From Paraphysomonas bandaiensis (lineage: Eukaryota > Chrysophyceae), in NCBI GenBank assembly GCA_965644295.1, contig CBFFRP010000066.1:489344-553343 (forward strand): DNA of 64,000 nt, in the 5' to 3' direction. This document shows, piece by piece, positions 12,001-22,917 of the stretch. The notes beneath the pieces are model-generated. The model was not told the origin of the DNA. It was given only the letters and a program-made list of their open reading frames with translations, and did not search any database. A program made the translations under genes and the position numbers. Position 1 is the stretch's first letter. Each line of letters begins with the position of its first letter.

Positions 12001-13875
12001 TATTGTCCTGAAGGGATGGAACCAGTCCAAATATCCTTGGGGTTCCGTGTGTGCACGCAATGTGCTGTTGGTTATTACAGTCCCAACGTTGGCCCAGGTG
12101 CTTGTAAGAAATGCCCTGTCGGGGCAGACTGCAACGATGTTGGAGTAGTCGTTCCCTGTGTACTTCCAGGATACTGGCGCCCCGTTCCCCCACAGGATGC
12201 TATAGGCGACTTTGAGAAATATAAGATATACAGCTGTGATGATTTTGAGAGCTGCTTGGGGGGATGTGTCTTGAATACAACCTGCAGAGATAATCGTGAC
12301 CAAATCGCACCTGTATGCGCTGTGTGTACGGACGGATACTACCTGCTCGGTGGACAATGTCTAGAGTGTTCACAGTCCTCGGAGAAGATTGGTTTTATGA
12401 AATTTCTCGTTGAAGCGTTCTTTGTATACTTTGTTCTGGTTGTTGTTGTTTGGATGCATATTAGTTATAAAGGCCATGAGAGATATTCTGTGTCTAGTAT
12501 TGTTCCTCGCAATACATCTGAAGCTTTTGAGAAGTTGCTCCCTCGTACTGCTGTCACATTCAAACTAGTTATTTCATTTTGGCAGGTTATGACAGCGGCT
12601 TATTATAATCTTTCTGTTGAGTGGCCACAGTCAATTACCCATTTCTTCGGTGTATTGCGATTCAATCCGTTTGATCACCTTTATTCATCTGCTGCATGTG
12701 CTGACGTCTCATTTTTGTCCGCTTATTCAGTGCTGATTCTTTTCTTTGTACTGCCGTTTGCGTTTCTACTCACTTTAGTGATGTCGTTCGCCACAGTGTT
12801 CTACTTCGGCGTACATAAGTATGAAGGTAAAAGCGATCAGTGGGTAAGACAGTCTCTCAAAAGTATGTGGGACTGCTGTGCAAGAATTTTTATATGGTTC
12901 TGTCTTTTGATATTTACTCAGGGATCATCAGTGTAAGTGTCATATAGATTCCTATATTGGTATCTTCATATATATGCATTCAGGATGATTTCGTTTTTCA
13001 ATTGTCGTGACTTTGGAGTGGTGGGGGTATATCTTAAAGGAGATTACACAGTAGATTGCTCCAGTGACACTTACAAATCATATGCTGTGTTAGCTGCGTT
13101 GGGAATTTTACTTTATCCTGTAGGAATTGCGTTTTTATTTTTTGCGGTTATTCGCTACCGCGACCATCCTCTTTTTGAGAGATGTTCTATGCTTCTGTAT
13201 AGGAACTTCGAACCTCAGTGGAGATACTTCGAACTCTATGAACTTTTCAGGAAAATGCTTTTGACATCTTTGTTTCTATATGTTTCTGACCCGGAGTCTC
13301 CGTCACGAGCCCTTTATCTACTCATTGTTGATATTATAGGGCTGATTGTTCTATCATTTTGTCGGCCCTATATGTTTCGAAGTGATGATATCTTGAGCAG
13401 CGCGTTTGTAATGGTGGAATGTTTTACATTCCTTGTTGCACTATTGGTGTTGTCAGGTGTGTCGGATACCGACAATTATCATCAGCATGTTCTATATAAT
13501 ACGCTTTTTGCATGCTTGATCCTTGTCATAGCTATTATTGTTCCATGTACTTTCGTGGTTAAAATTGATTACGTGAATAGTAAGTTATATGAGTACAGCG
13601 GTGTCGCTGCAAATAAGCTTCCTGATACTGGCCGTACCGCCAAAAATATAAAATCTCTTACGCGTGATAGACTTCAAAATATTCTACAGTTTGTTCGTCG
13701 CCGCAGTTCAGGCCTCTCCAGTATGGAGAGTAGTGTTGTTGGGAGATGCAGTGCCACTACTGAGATGACTGAGATTACTCATGTTCATCCGTCTGACGAA
13801 TTAAAGCAACGAAAGAGAGCTGCAACTATAATGGGTAGTGAGAAGAATCCAATCAAACATGATATTGATGTATAG
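9026..13875 (+). CDS. class-C-like receptor: two ligand-binding domains, EGF, multi-TM
   Basis: Reconstructed in eight in-frame exons: 9026-9775, 9832-10233, 10289-10824, 10872-11056, 11110-11164, 11216-11907, 11954-12932 and 12984-13875. All seven introns are GT-AG and 46-56 bp; total 1496 aa. ATG 9026 opens a clear signal peptide (MTLPLLLFLSLPLLSLCLP). Residues ~30-410 resemble a periplasmic-binding/ANF receptor ligand domain. An EGF-like module (CNDNTDYCSGHGICTDQGNC) sits at ~420-456. A second ANF-like domain covers ~475-865, including GVIGALCSDASEAIAGYG. A cysteine-rich region (~890-1010, ephrin-receptor/TNFR-like GYYSPNVGPGACKKCP) leads to eight or so membrane helices from ~1020 to 1400. 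The helices resemble the TRP-like/7TM modules of protist receptors (YELFRKMLLTSLF). The basic tail is cytoplasmic. Likely a plasma-membrane chemoreceptor or ligand-gated channel; the ligand is unknown. Confidence 0.88.
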
Positions 13876-14068
13876 TTGTGTGATATCCTGGTGTCAATTT
13901 GTGTGGTGTCAAGAGAACAGCATAAAATGCTAATTTTGATGTTGTTTCGTCGTCAGTGGTTAATCGTATTGTTATTTTGATTTTTCCACACTGAAGTGAG
14001 ATTGTGTTCATTGCCTGACTACACGGCTACCTGCAAATTTATCAATGTCTTCCAAGCCCAACTTATCT
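13876..14068. other. 3' flank of receptor gene
   Basis: AT-rich non-coding sequence with no recognised feature, ending at the TIR element. Confidence 0.5.
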
Positions 14069-14173
14069 AGTGAATGTCTTGTTAGCAACAGTCGTGAAAG
14101 AGTCAAAACTAATGTAGCATTGAAATTTAACTAACTTGTGCTTAACTCTTATATCCTACTATTTAGCGCTTTT

Positions 14174-14473
14174 TGTTGAGTTTTGCTGTTTAAGCAATTA
14201 AAAGCTGTAATTCTATGATATTGGAATTATGACGGTTACTGGAGAATACAGTAGTGGTTAGCTGTATTATGAGAAGTAATGAGAACTGAATATATATTGA
14301 CCATACAATAAGATAGTGACGATATAAGATCGTACTAGAAATGAGTGGTAGTAGAGATAACGTGATATATTGTTTATTATATTTATTATAATCTTCTCTT
14401 ATATTAACTTGATTCATGAGTGAATACACGTCCAGTTAACTTACTAATCATCCAATTGTGTCATATCTTGACA
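14174..14473 (+). repeat. LTR (left, plus orientation)
   Basis: 300 bp, starts TGTTGAGTTTTGCTG and ends TATCTTGACA. It is followed immediately by TGGTAGCGG, the position and sequence expected of a primer-binding site for initiator tRNA-Met. A diverged solo copy of the same LTR lies at 57067-57469. Confidence 0.8.
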
Positions 14474-14578
14474 TGGTAGCGGATGGTAGTTACGATCTAC
14501 CGACCTAGGTTATGGGCCCAACACGCTTCCTCTGCGTCATAACCTAGGTCGGTAGATCGTAACTACCATCCGCTACCA
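14474..14578 (-). other. initiator tRNA-Met-derived spacer (primer-binding site extended into tRNA)
   Basis: Read on the minus strand from 14537 to 14474, the sequence matches an initiator tRNA-Met. It has the D arm (ACGCAGAGGAAGCGTG), anticodon region TTGGGCCCATAACC with anticodon CAT, variable GGTC, a T arm GGTAG-ATCGTAA-CTACC and an acceptor strand ending CCA. The first ~10 tRNA bases are missing. A second, inverted copy of the anticodon-to-CCA half follows on the plus strand (14538-14578). A normal LTR element keeps only the complement of the last ~10-18 tRNA bases. It is not an intact tRNA gene. Confidence 0.75.
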
Positions 14579-14847
14579 TGTCAAGATATGACACAATTGG
14601 ATGATTAGTAAGTTAACTGGACGTGTATTTACTCGTTAATCAAGTTAAGATGAGGGAAGATTATAATAAATATAATAAGCGATATATCACGTTATCTCTA
14701 CTACCACTCATTTCTAGTACGATCTTACATCGTCATGATATCACTTCTCATAATACAGCTCATCACTACTGTATTCTTCGACTAACGGTCATAATTCCAA
14801 CACCTTAGAATTACAGCTTTTAATTGCTCAAACAGCAAAACTCAACA
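14579..14847 (-). repeat. LTR (right, inverted)
   Basis: Reverse complement of the left LTR, 269 bp, beginning TGTCAAGATATGACAC directly after the tRNA CCA and ending CTCAACA. Shorter than the left LTR by a ~31 bp internal deletion. Confidence 0.8.
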
Positions 14848-15148
14848 CTTTTGGGACAGCAATTAATAATTTAGTACATCCTGCGTCATTTAATCAACGC
14901 GCAATTGTTACGTAGCCCTGATTCTTGTGCAAAAACCAAAAACCAAAATGATTAAACTTATTATTCGGAAGTGGTTGCACCTTGGTGCTTGCGGCGACGC
15001 ACAAGCAGCTTCTGTAGCGTTAAATAGTAGGATAATAGAATTTGTGCTGATTAGTTATGGGTAGAGGTCTAACTAGTAGACTAGTATTCAACTAGCCGCT
15101 ATATCGGAACGAGTTTTTAACGCCTATTGCTAAATAAAAAGACATTCA

Positions 15149-15525
15149 ATATAAACTTATTATTAAACTGTATGTGTACCACACAGTGTTACTAGAGCAC
15201 TGTGGCATATAGAAAAATAGTTAAGTCGTACACATGATCATGGAATACAATTAAAATTTTGCTTCTGAATATATAGTTCAGACCGAACGTTTAGATTTAT
15301 GATGCTGCTTTCTATATTTTATATTTTAAATCCTTTAAATACTGCCTAGACACCTTATAGGACAAATGAGGTATACATTGACTCTCTCCATAGTTGCACC
15401 AGTTATTTATTAGGGCCTCAACATCAACCTAGTGAATACTACAGCAGTGCAAACTACAGCTGCATACTAAATATATATCCACAGCATAGCCAACTTATTA
15501 TTACCAACACGTATATATACACCAC
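15149..15525. other. intergenic
   Basis: AT-rich sequence 3' of the minus-strand WD40 gene; nothing recognised. Confidence 0.5.
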
Positions 15526-18500
15526 TTAACTAAAAATCTCTGCCACGCTGACCTTTTTAATATTCTTGCGGACATTGTTCGAATCACGGCTACTCTGCTT
15601 TCGAAGATCTGGTTGATGTGGCAACGGTTTGTGGTGATGGCGTGCACTGAAGTGCTTTGACAGAAATCCTTTCTTCGTAACGTCTATTATAGGGTGTTTG
15701 ACCTGCAAAAAGATGAGGTTGATAAATTTCTGGTAATTTGGCGTTAACAAACCGCGGAACTGGTAAATACGTCGTTGTGATGCGTTGTTGCTGTTACATG
15801 GGGCTTTGCTATTTTTTCTTGAAGTTTCTTCGAAAAAGTATAAGCCGCACAGTAGATGACGATATTTCGACTTACCTCCATATGTATCTGTAACTTAATC
15901 GTTCGCATATAATCCTCGGCTTTTGTTTCTTCAGGATCGACACTGCGTCTTTGCATCGCCCACCTAGAGTTTAGGCACTTTTCTCGCTTTCTCCGTGGGC
16001 TGTAACAACGGGTTATACATCTCTTCTGGGACATAACCATATGAACTATGACCTGTGAGGAGGTGGTGGAACAGCATTCTTGGCTGACTTCACTGCAGAC
16101 TCTTGCTTTAGCTGCAAAAAATCTGTGTCCTTCGGTTTCCACGTGTTCTTCAGATTGATATCCCACACTGTATACATCACATTATACGGGGAAATACTGG
16201 TCATCTGGAAGTACCCGACACTCCAAATGTTCCCACAATATCTCCACTGGTCGTCCATATGTGTGTATCCTGGTCGTCACTACAGGTTACAATGTAACCT
16301 TCGTGCTGCCCAAACTCCTCCTCGTCAAGGGTAATATACTCCACTACATAAATCATCAACACGTATTATAGCATAGCGCGCATCACATACTTCTCAGAAC
16401 AGCTGATCCATGGGCATTCCACTCAGACAACAATTGCAGAGGAGGGACAGCGAGGCCGGTCAGCAAAAAGTCTCGCTCTTGAAATCGTAAACTTGTCAAG
16501 CTCTGAAACGAAACAATCCAAACCTTCACATCTCCATTAGTGTAGCCACCTGATCAATATTAAAAAGAAAACAAATTCAACGTTGGATACACACCAACGA
16601 GTATATCTTGATTTTCGTTTGTGGAGAAGCACATCAACATCGAAGATGGCACGGCATCTACAAACTCGCTATTGTTAGTAGAAGCGTGTGTAGAATGAGG
16701 AGTATCGTCAAAAGGACATGAGCACAAAACTTTGCCAGTCTCCAAGTCCCAGAATCGAATTATGAAATCCGAACATGCGCCTGAACATGGAACCTTGATT
16801 TATCGAAATTGTAATATATTCGTAAGCTTATACCTATAGCAATCTTTTGAATTCTGAGCGCTGTAACACATGTTATGGCTACACCTTGCTCAAGAGAACT
16901 ATTGGAAAAGTTAATGCTGTAGTAGATGACAACACTAGATTCACCTCATGTCAAGCTTGTTCGTTTCAGGTATTTCGCGGACATCTTGAGGACCCGATTT
17001 ACACTTAGACTCTACAGTTTCTGGTGCTTCAGCCGTGTCTTCAGCTTGTGCACGGTCAAAGTGCTTGCTATCACACGGCCTTTCCTCATAATTGCTCACT
17101 GTAGAAGACACTTCAGTTACTCGTCGTCCAGCTGACACAGTATTCTTTCGGGTGGGTGGCTCTTTCGAAGGTAGCAATGGGTCAAGAGAAGGGCGTTGGA
17201 AAGATGCTTTGGCGACACCTATCACAGCGGGTGGAGCAGGGTTATCAATTACAACGTACGATGGGAGGGGCGTGTCTTCCTCGTCGATCTGTTGTCTCCG
17301 CGATACATGCTCGGAGTATACTACCGAGAGGCGCTTGGGGGGGTTATGTACAGTTGGTCGGGTGGGACAAATGATACTCTCTTGACTTCTACTTGCCTCT
17401 TTTCTCCCTTCCACCGAAGTATTATCTGGCGGAGGATATACACAGTCCTGGTTCTCTCTTGAATTAGGAGGGTCTGTGATTGCAGCCGTTGGTGGATTCG
17501 GAATCGGACTATCCATTGTTTTATCGCATAAAGAAACATTCTTGGGAATAGAAACACGCGGCTTGGAGGATCGAAAACTACGACCTCTGGGGGCATTTAC
17601 TCTTGACTTTGATCCCCTTTGAACACTGCTTCTTGATGCTAGACCTCTCCGACGAAGTGCAACGAATGGTACACCAATACCGTCACTGGGACTGAGCTCT
17701 ACTCCTTGGGTAGCTCTCTCCAAATCCCAGTGCAGCACTGTGCCATTTTGATAGCCAACAAGTACGTAATTCTCAATCGAAGGAACTATCCACTTCACAC
17801 TCAGCTCTCGCTCAGCACTCCCACTTTCCCCAGTAGTAACAAAAAACTTCAGCTTCTTCCCGTCAAAAGCTGTCTTTACAAGATTAAAGGATGGTTCTTC
17901 GTCAATGTCTTCTGACGACTCCAACATACTTGACACTACCCCAATATCAGTGCCGAAAGTAATGAGTTTTTTCAAAGACCGGGAAGGGCCACTGTACACG
18001 TGTTCATACATGACACAGGTTATGTCATAGGGTCTAGCGTTCGCGGGGAGTGGCGTATTGCTTGCCACAGAGTAGTACGTGCTTGGGATACGCGGTCTGA
18101 TTGTTTTCACACATTGTCCGTTGTGAAAGTTCCACATATGAATATGTTCTCCGTCACTGGAAACAATCATCAGTCTCCGCTGAGAATGATCCAAGGTAGC
18201 ACACCGGATACCATAGTTTGAAGCAGCTTTATTTTTGTGATTGCTATGGCTGCAAGTGTCATTTTGAGAAGCAGAAAACTTGGAAACCAGATGGCCATCG
18301 AACATACTGTATACACTAACTACACCACCAATGGTGACAGTAATCACCTGGTGGAAATTTCGATTGAATAAAACAGTCAACAAGTCGTCATCTTCAGAAA
18401 CGGTCAGACTTTCATTTGTTCGCTCCAGTTGCCAAGCCGACAAGCGGCTGCCAGCTGTGTAAAGCGTGCTAAGTGAAGGTACCCATAGCGCGGCAGTCAT

Positions 18501-19910
18501 AATATTAATCGGTAGTTGTGTAGACGTATCGTACACCACAGGTTGAGCCTCAAACGTTGCTGCATCCCACATTCGAATTGATTTGTCTTCAAGAACTACC
18601 ATAATATAGTTAGCTGCATCATTCATGCCCAGATAAACTATGAGAGAAGGAAGACCATCTAGCTTCGTTGCTATTTGCAATGTATACGGGTCCCATATCA
18701 TGAGTACTCTGTCTGTCCCGGCAGAGACTAGAAATTTCGCCGTATTGGACCATGCCACGAATCTTACCCCCGCCCCCTGCTCGAATACTCGGTCTACTGC
18801 AACGTTCTGAACATTAACCAGGGACACCGTGCCGTCCAGTGAACCAATCACGAGTCTGTTAAGCTCTGTTACAAATACCATGGAGGTAATCCACTCCTTA
18901 TGAACTTTCGCATTAGTCATATTATCCACAGCAACTTTCATTAGCTGTTGATTCTTCTTCTTAGAACCAGCATCTACCGATACCCCGAACTCCTTGTCGA
19001 AGGCCACAAGGTGCAGGTAACCCTTGGAATCACCAATCGCGAGGTATTGATTGATCGTGTCCCTGATCTTATCTACGATGACAAACGCTTCAAGTGTAGT
19101 TGGTATTTCAGTGAAACTAGATATTCGGCCACATATTTCTTGAGTAGATAACTCATAGAGAGCAACACAGCAATCTCCAGAGCTAACACATATATGACCA
19201 GATTGAGGCATTACAGCCAGAGAGGTAACGAGAATGGCCTTCTTTGAACTTGGAACAGGGTTATTCACTGCACTCTTCGCCACCATAGCTCGCTGATGAA
19301 TATTCATTGAAGACATTAGCCCATTTAGAAAAACTCGACTCTTGTCAATGTGGGATACTGTGCCAATATGTTTCAAGTCTGGTTGATTCCAAATAAATAT
19401 TTGACCATCTCTTGCTGCAGTTGCAAGTATAGGAATCGGCTTTGCACTGAAACAGATCATATCAATCATATCTCGATGATTCGTCGAGTTAAATTCTTGT
19501 TCCATTTTGAGTGTAAATATATTGGTCTGAGTTTTCGACACTGTTCCGACACCAGCTTCTGATGTGGTCAAAAAACCAGTGAATTCTTGCCAGTCCACAA
19601 AGCCGTCATCGTTGACATCGATCTTCTTGTATAATCTCTCAATCTCAGATCGAGGGAGAAACTCAGAGAGTGTATCAATGAACTCCGCGGCTGTCAATGA
19701 CTCAGTGTTCGCTTGTTCAGTGTTCTTAACGAATGCCTGTCTGATCTTCCCCAGCACATCCATATTGAGAAGCTCAGCGAAGTTAACATCCGCCTGTTTC
19801 TTCACTTTATGAAACTTGTCGATCTTCTTCCGATGATATGAGAACAGTTTCACTTCTTCAGCGAGTACTCCGATTGAGGGTGTCTTTGTTTGTTGAGGAG
19901 GGGCCAGCAT
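15526..19910 (-). CDS. EF-hand and WD40-repeat protein
   Basis: Starts at ATG 19908-19910; the stop TAA is 15526-15528. Exon 1 (16945-19910) encodes 988 residues. Downstream exons include 16834-16916, 16595-16780 and one ending at 16549, then others to 15526, with GT-AG joins that keep frame (intron 16781-16833 is 53 bp). Residues ~105-125 form a canonical EF-hand loop, DVNDDGFVDWQE. WD40-type blades follow from ~150 to ~740 (for example SAGTDRVLMIWDPYT and GSLDGTVSLV). A low-complexity Ser/Pro/Arg-rich linker (~750-985) separates them from a further blade (GACSDFIIRFWDLETGKVL) and a basic C-terminus. The architecture resembles WDR49/WDR64-type proteins associated with cilia, a scaffold rather than an enzyme. 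The intron at 16917-16944 would be only 28 bp. Confidence 0.82.
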
Positions 19911-20705
19911 TGCTTATATATGTGTGTATGTATGTGTGTGTGTGTGTAGAGGCTAGAGGGGCGTATACAGACCCCACATATCCATACAACGCTACCAGTG
20001 GTCAAGAGAGAGGACTCTAGAGAGAGGTGAGGGGCAGCACAGTGTGATCAGTCTGTCTGTTAGTCTCCTGAGGTAACTATCAGCATACTGGTGCTGTACT
20101 GTATGCGTATCATTGCCTCGTATGTGTATATGTGAGCTGAGCTGTGTATATATGTATGTATGTACAGTATACGTATACGTATATGGATAGGTCTAACGTG
20201 TATGTGCCGTATATCATACATACACAGCAGTATATTCCTACACATAACAGTATCCTCCTGCCGTATACAGCTGTATGAGGCAGTATACAGTATAACTGCT
20301 ACACCTCTAGTCTGTCCAATACAGTTAGTATACCATGGTATACGGAACGGTATACGGCCTCGCTTTTTCTGGCAAAGATCCCCACCAACGGCGGAACTTT
20401 CTAGTATACAGGACGCGAATATCACTATATTTCGCCTATTTTTATACATACAGTATATCAAAATCACAAAATCTACAGAATAAAACTAAAAACCCAAGTT
20501 TTCTGCAGGTATAATCCTATAGAGCACACACTCGCACGTCTGGCAGAGCACTTCACTGACTCGTATGGTATAGCATGGTATGGTATAGCATGGTATGCCT
20601 CCCACTGCATGCTGTGGGACCCTCGTGACCTCATCCTGTACTCCTGTGTAGGTACTGTGCAGCAGTATATAAGATCCATACGCTCCTATCTGACAACACA
20701 CACAC
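19911..20705. promoter_or_regulatory. shared divergent upstream region
   Basis: 795 bp between the minus-strand WD40 gene and the plus-strand phosphoesterase gene. It holds a TG-rich run (19921-19946), many TATAC/GTATA palindromic words at 20155-20350, ACAGCAGTA at 20224-20232 and GCAGCAGTATATAAG at 20659-20673. The last is a TATA-like word about 35 bp before the start codon. A short direct repeat GGTATAGCAT occurs twice near 20576-20593. I found no RNA gene. Confidence 0.4.
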
Positions 20706-21607
20706 ATGACCAGCACCACCACCACCAGCAGCACCACCAGCAGCAGCAGCAGCAGTGTTCCTGGTATACGAATCGTCTGCATCTCTGACACCCATGGCGC
20801 TCATGGCGGCATGTCTCCTCTGCCCTCAGGAGATGTGCTGATTCACGGAGGAGACTTCAGCAGGACGGGTGTGCTCAATGGCGTGCAGTCCTTCCTCTCG
20901 TGGCTGGACTCACAGCCTCACGCTCACAAGGTGTTCATAGCGGGCAATCACGACACCTCTCTGCACAGAGAGTACTATAAAGCCACTGGAGCACAGCGGT
21001 TTCACAGAATCTCAGACGATAAGAAGGCTGATGAGGTCTGCGATCAGTGCAGAGAAATGGTCGATACGGCCGCCAGCACCTACCTTGAAGACAGTGGTGT
21101 CACTCTGACTTTCTCGTCATCAATGGGTGCAGATGGAGGGCCAACTCATTTAAGTGATCCATCTCATACTATAAACATATATGGATCGCCGTGGCAGCCA
21201 TCTTTTTGCAACTGGGCATTCAACCTCGAACGTGGAGATCCTTTACGGGCCGTGTGGAGTGCTATTCCACAGGACTGTGACGTATTAGTCACTCATAGTC
21301 CTCCACATGGATTAGGCGACCGCAATAGTGAGGGGATGAATTGTGGTTGCGAAGACTTACTTTATGAGGTTACCAGCAGAGAATCGCCCCCAAGATTGCA
21401 TATTTTTGGTCATATACATGACGACTATGGTAGGGTGTTTTCTAATTGCTTTAACTATGCCTTTCATGTAAGTTTCTAGGGTGGTGGTCGAATGGAAAAA
21501 CTCTCTTCGTGAATGCATCCACGTTTGACTCTTCTGGTGATCCATCCAATGCCGCTGTGGTAGTCTTTCTTCCTTTTGACAAGAATCTTCCCGCAAGTGT
21601 GGTGTAA
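20706..21607 (+). CDS. calcineurin-like metallophosphoesterase (MPPED-like)
   Basis: Two exons, 20706-21429 and 21480-21607, joined across a 50 bp GT-AG intron; 283 aa. The first 18 residues are a Thr/Ser run. Metal-binding motifs of the calcineurin-like phosphoesterase fold are all present: CISDTHG (D28, H30), GGD (D50), AGNHD (N81, H82), VTHSPPHG (~H197) and FGHIHDDYG (~236-244). The C-terminal FVNASTFDS corresponds to the FINAST segment of the MPPED1/MPPED2 family. Predicted reaction: hydrolysis of a phosphodiester such as a cyclic nucleotide, with two bound metal ions; the actual substrate is not shown. No signal peptide or membrane segment. Confidence 0.9.
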
Positions 21608-22106
21608 GTCTCACGACCTTGAAGTTAACTTTGGTTTTCTTCGTATTTGAGGATCATCTAGTGATTGAACGGTACCTAGTAATCGTTAAAGGCTACGTAA
21701 TTGATGCCAAATTCCCGCAATGGTCATTTATGGTAGCGTCAATGACTAACTCGATATTTTCGCTTTTAACAGGTGGTGTGGTCTTAGTATTAAATAGGTT
21801 AATATCGTAACTGCTCTAACTACATATCATTATTGCTCTCGCTCTCTACTTGCACATCAGGATCTTCATGCAAGCCTTCCTGGAGCGTGGTAACATCCCA
21901 CAATATGTATTGTGAGCTATTTTTACTTTACCCAAATATATATATGTCGTATATAAAACAACGAAAGTGTGAACTACAAGCACCACGAAGCAGATACGTC
22001 AATTGTCGAGTATGTTTGAGATCACAACACTATTTTCTATTCTTATAGCTTTAAGTTTGCCGCTGATAATTTACAAAGATATATCGCAAAGTAGCTGAAG
22101 AGCAGT
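21608..22106. other. intergenic
   Basis: 3' flank of the phosphoesterase gene; AT-rich, no recognised feature. Confidence 0.5.
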
Positions 22107-22200
22107 AGCGAATGTCTTCATATTAGCAGTAGAGGCAGTGCTTAACTCTGATATCCTACTATTTAACACTACAAAAGCTACTTGTGCGTCACCGTAAGCC
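22107..22200 (+). repeat. TIR-family left end
   Basis: Begins GCGAATGTCTTCATATTAGC and continues to TATCCTACTATTTAACACTA and a CTTGTGCGTCACCGTAAGC block, matching the left ends at 14069 and 43186. It directly precedes the transposase relic at 22436. Confidence 0.6.
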
Positions 22201-22435
22201 AGGGCTGCGTATCAATTTATTACCAATTATTGAAATTGGGACATCAAGTCATAATTGCAATTATAATTGACTCCAGCTCGCTTCAATTAATTGATATGAA
22301 AATACCACGTTTTCATGCTAAAATGTTTTAATGAAAAAATCCAATTTTTAGGATAAAAACCGAAGATTGGTGAAAGACTATAGTATCCATACGATTATCT
22401 CACATAGTAGTTAATTTAATTAATCAGCGATATGA

Positions 22436-22900
22436 GCGATAAACTGGCACCAGAAGCTTTTTGAGAAAGTAAATAGTAATAACGAAGAGGCTACTAGATA
22501 TTTGTCCTGTAGGAAAAGTGGCTTCACATTTTCCATGATTGACCGCTACTTGCTCCTATCTAATCATTTGCGATCATGCGAGACTGTTTCTGACGTGCTA
22601 AGTCTAATACCAAGTGAAAAGGAGTATGTCAAGCTCGTAAATTAGAATTGTTTCAACTTAGCTAGTTTCCTTACAGTTACAGAAGTAAGGTAAACAAGAG
22701 CTTGACCTCCACGACGTTTGTACATTGTTTGACGAACTCATCATAAGGCATTCGATTGAGCGACAGTGCTGCTATTATTCATAACGCTGCATTCAAAAAG
22801 GCAGTTGTGAAGATTAATGTGGCAACGAAGCTGTAACTCGGACGGAAAAGGATCAAATTAAAACATTCTTGCTCGATGAGGATTAAGAACATTATGACGG
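22436..22900 (+). pseudogene. decayed transposase fragment, hAT-like
   Basis: A 70-codon open segment (22436-22645) reads NWHQKLFEKVN...RYLSCRKSGFTFSMIDRYLLL. Shifted frames after it read LDLHDVCTLFDELIIRHS, AAIIHNAAFKKAVVKINV and LTRTEKDQIKTFLLDED-like pieces. The order (start of domain, LFDELI, IVHxxxFExAVVKI, LTxxEKxxIxxFL) matches a region seen in hAT-type transposon proteins of oomycetes and other protists. Stops and frameshifts make it non-functional. Family assignment is by remembered pattern, so treat it as tentative. Confidence 0.4.
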
Positions 22901-22917
22901 TGCGAGTCTAGTTCCGA

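Larger units (their letters stand above)
14169..14852. mobile_element. inverted-LTR palindrome with 5 bp target duplication
   Basis: A foldback unit bounded on both sides by the direct repeat CTTTT (14169-14173 and 14848-14852). It begins TGTTGAG and ends CTCAACA, with TG...CA termini on each LTR. The left LTR is 14174-14473 (plus orientation, 300 bp). A tRNA-derived spacer is 14474-14578. The right LTR is 14579-14847 (inverted, 269 bp). The two LTRs differ by a ~31 bp deletion and scattered substitutions, but the innermost ~87 bp of each arm pair perfectly. No gag or pol is present. The flanking duplication argues that the whole palindrome was inserted as one molecule. Confidence 0.85.
14069..15148. 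mobile_element. TIR-family transposon copy interrupted by an LTR palindrome
   Basis: The left end (14069-14168) begins AGTGAATGTCTTGTTAGCAA and runs to TATCCTACTATTTAGCG. The right end (14853-15148) carries the inverse: a hairpin-like CACCTTGGTGCTTGCGG block, TTAAATAGTAGGATAA, then AACGCCTATTGCTAAATAAA and GACATTCA. The same ends recur at 22107, 22918, 35656/36457, 43186/43676 and 57768. The copy has no transposase ORF and looks non-autonomous. It was split by the LTR structure at 14169-14852. Confidence 0.65.

Noticed and set aside
14474-14578. Functional initiator tRNA gene
   Set aside because: The 5' acceptor strand is missing, the 3' CCA is encoded, and it lies directly between LTRs, so it is retroelement-derived.
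14190-14808. Small ORFs in the LTR arms (MYSLMNQVNI / MYLLVNQVKM)
   Set aside because: Mirror-image frames of an AT-rich LTR; no gag similarity.
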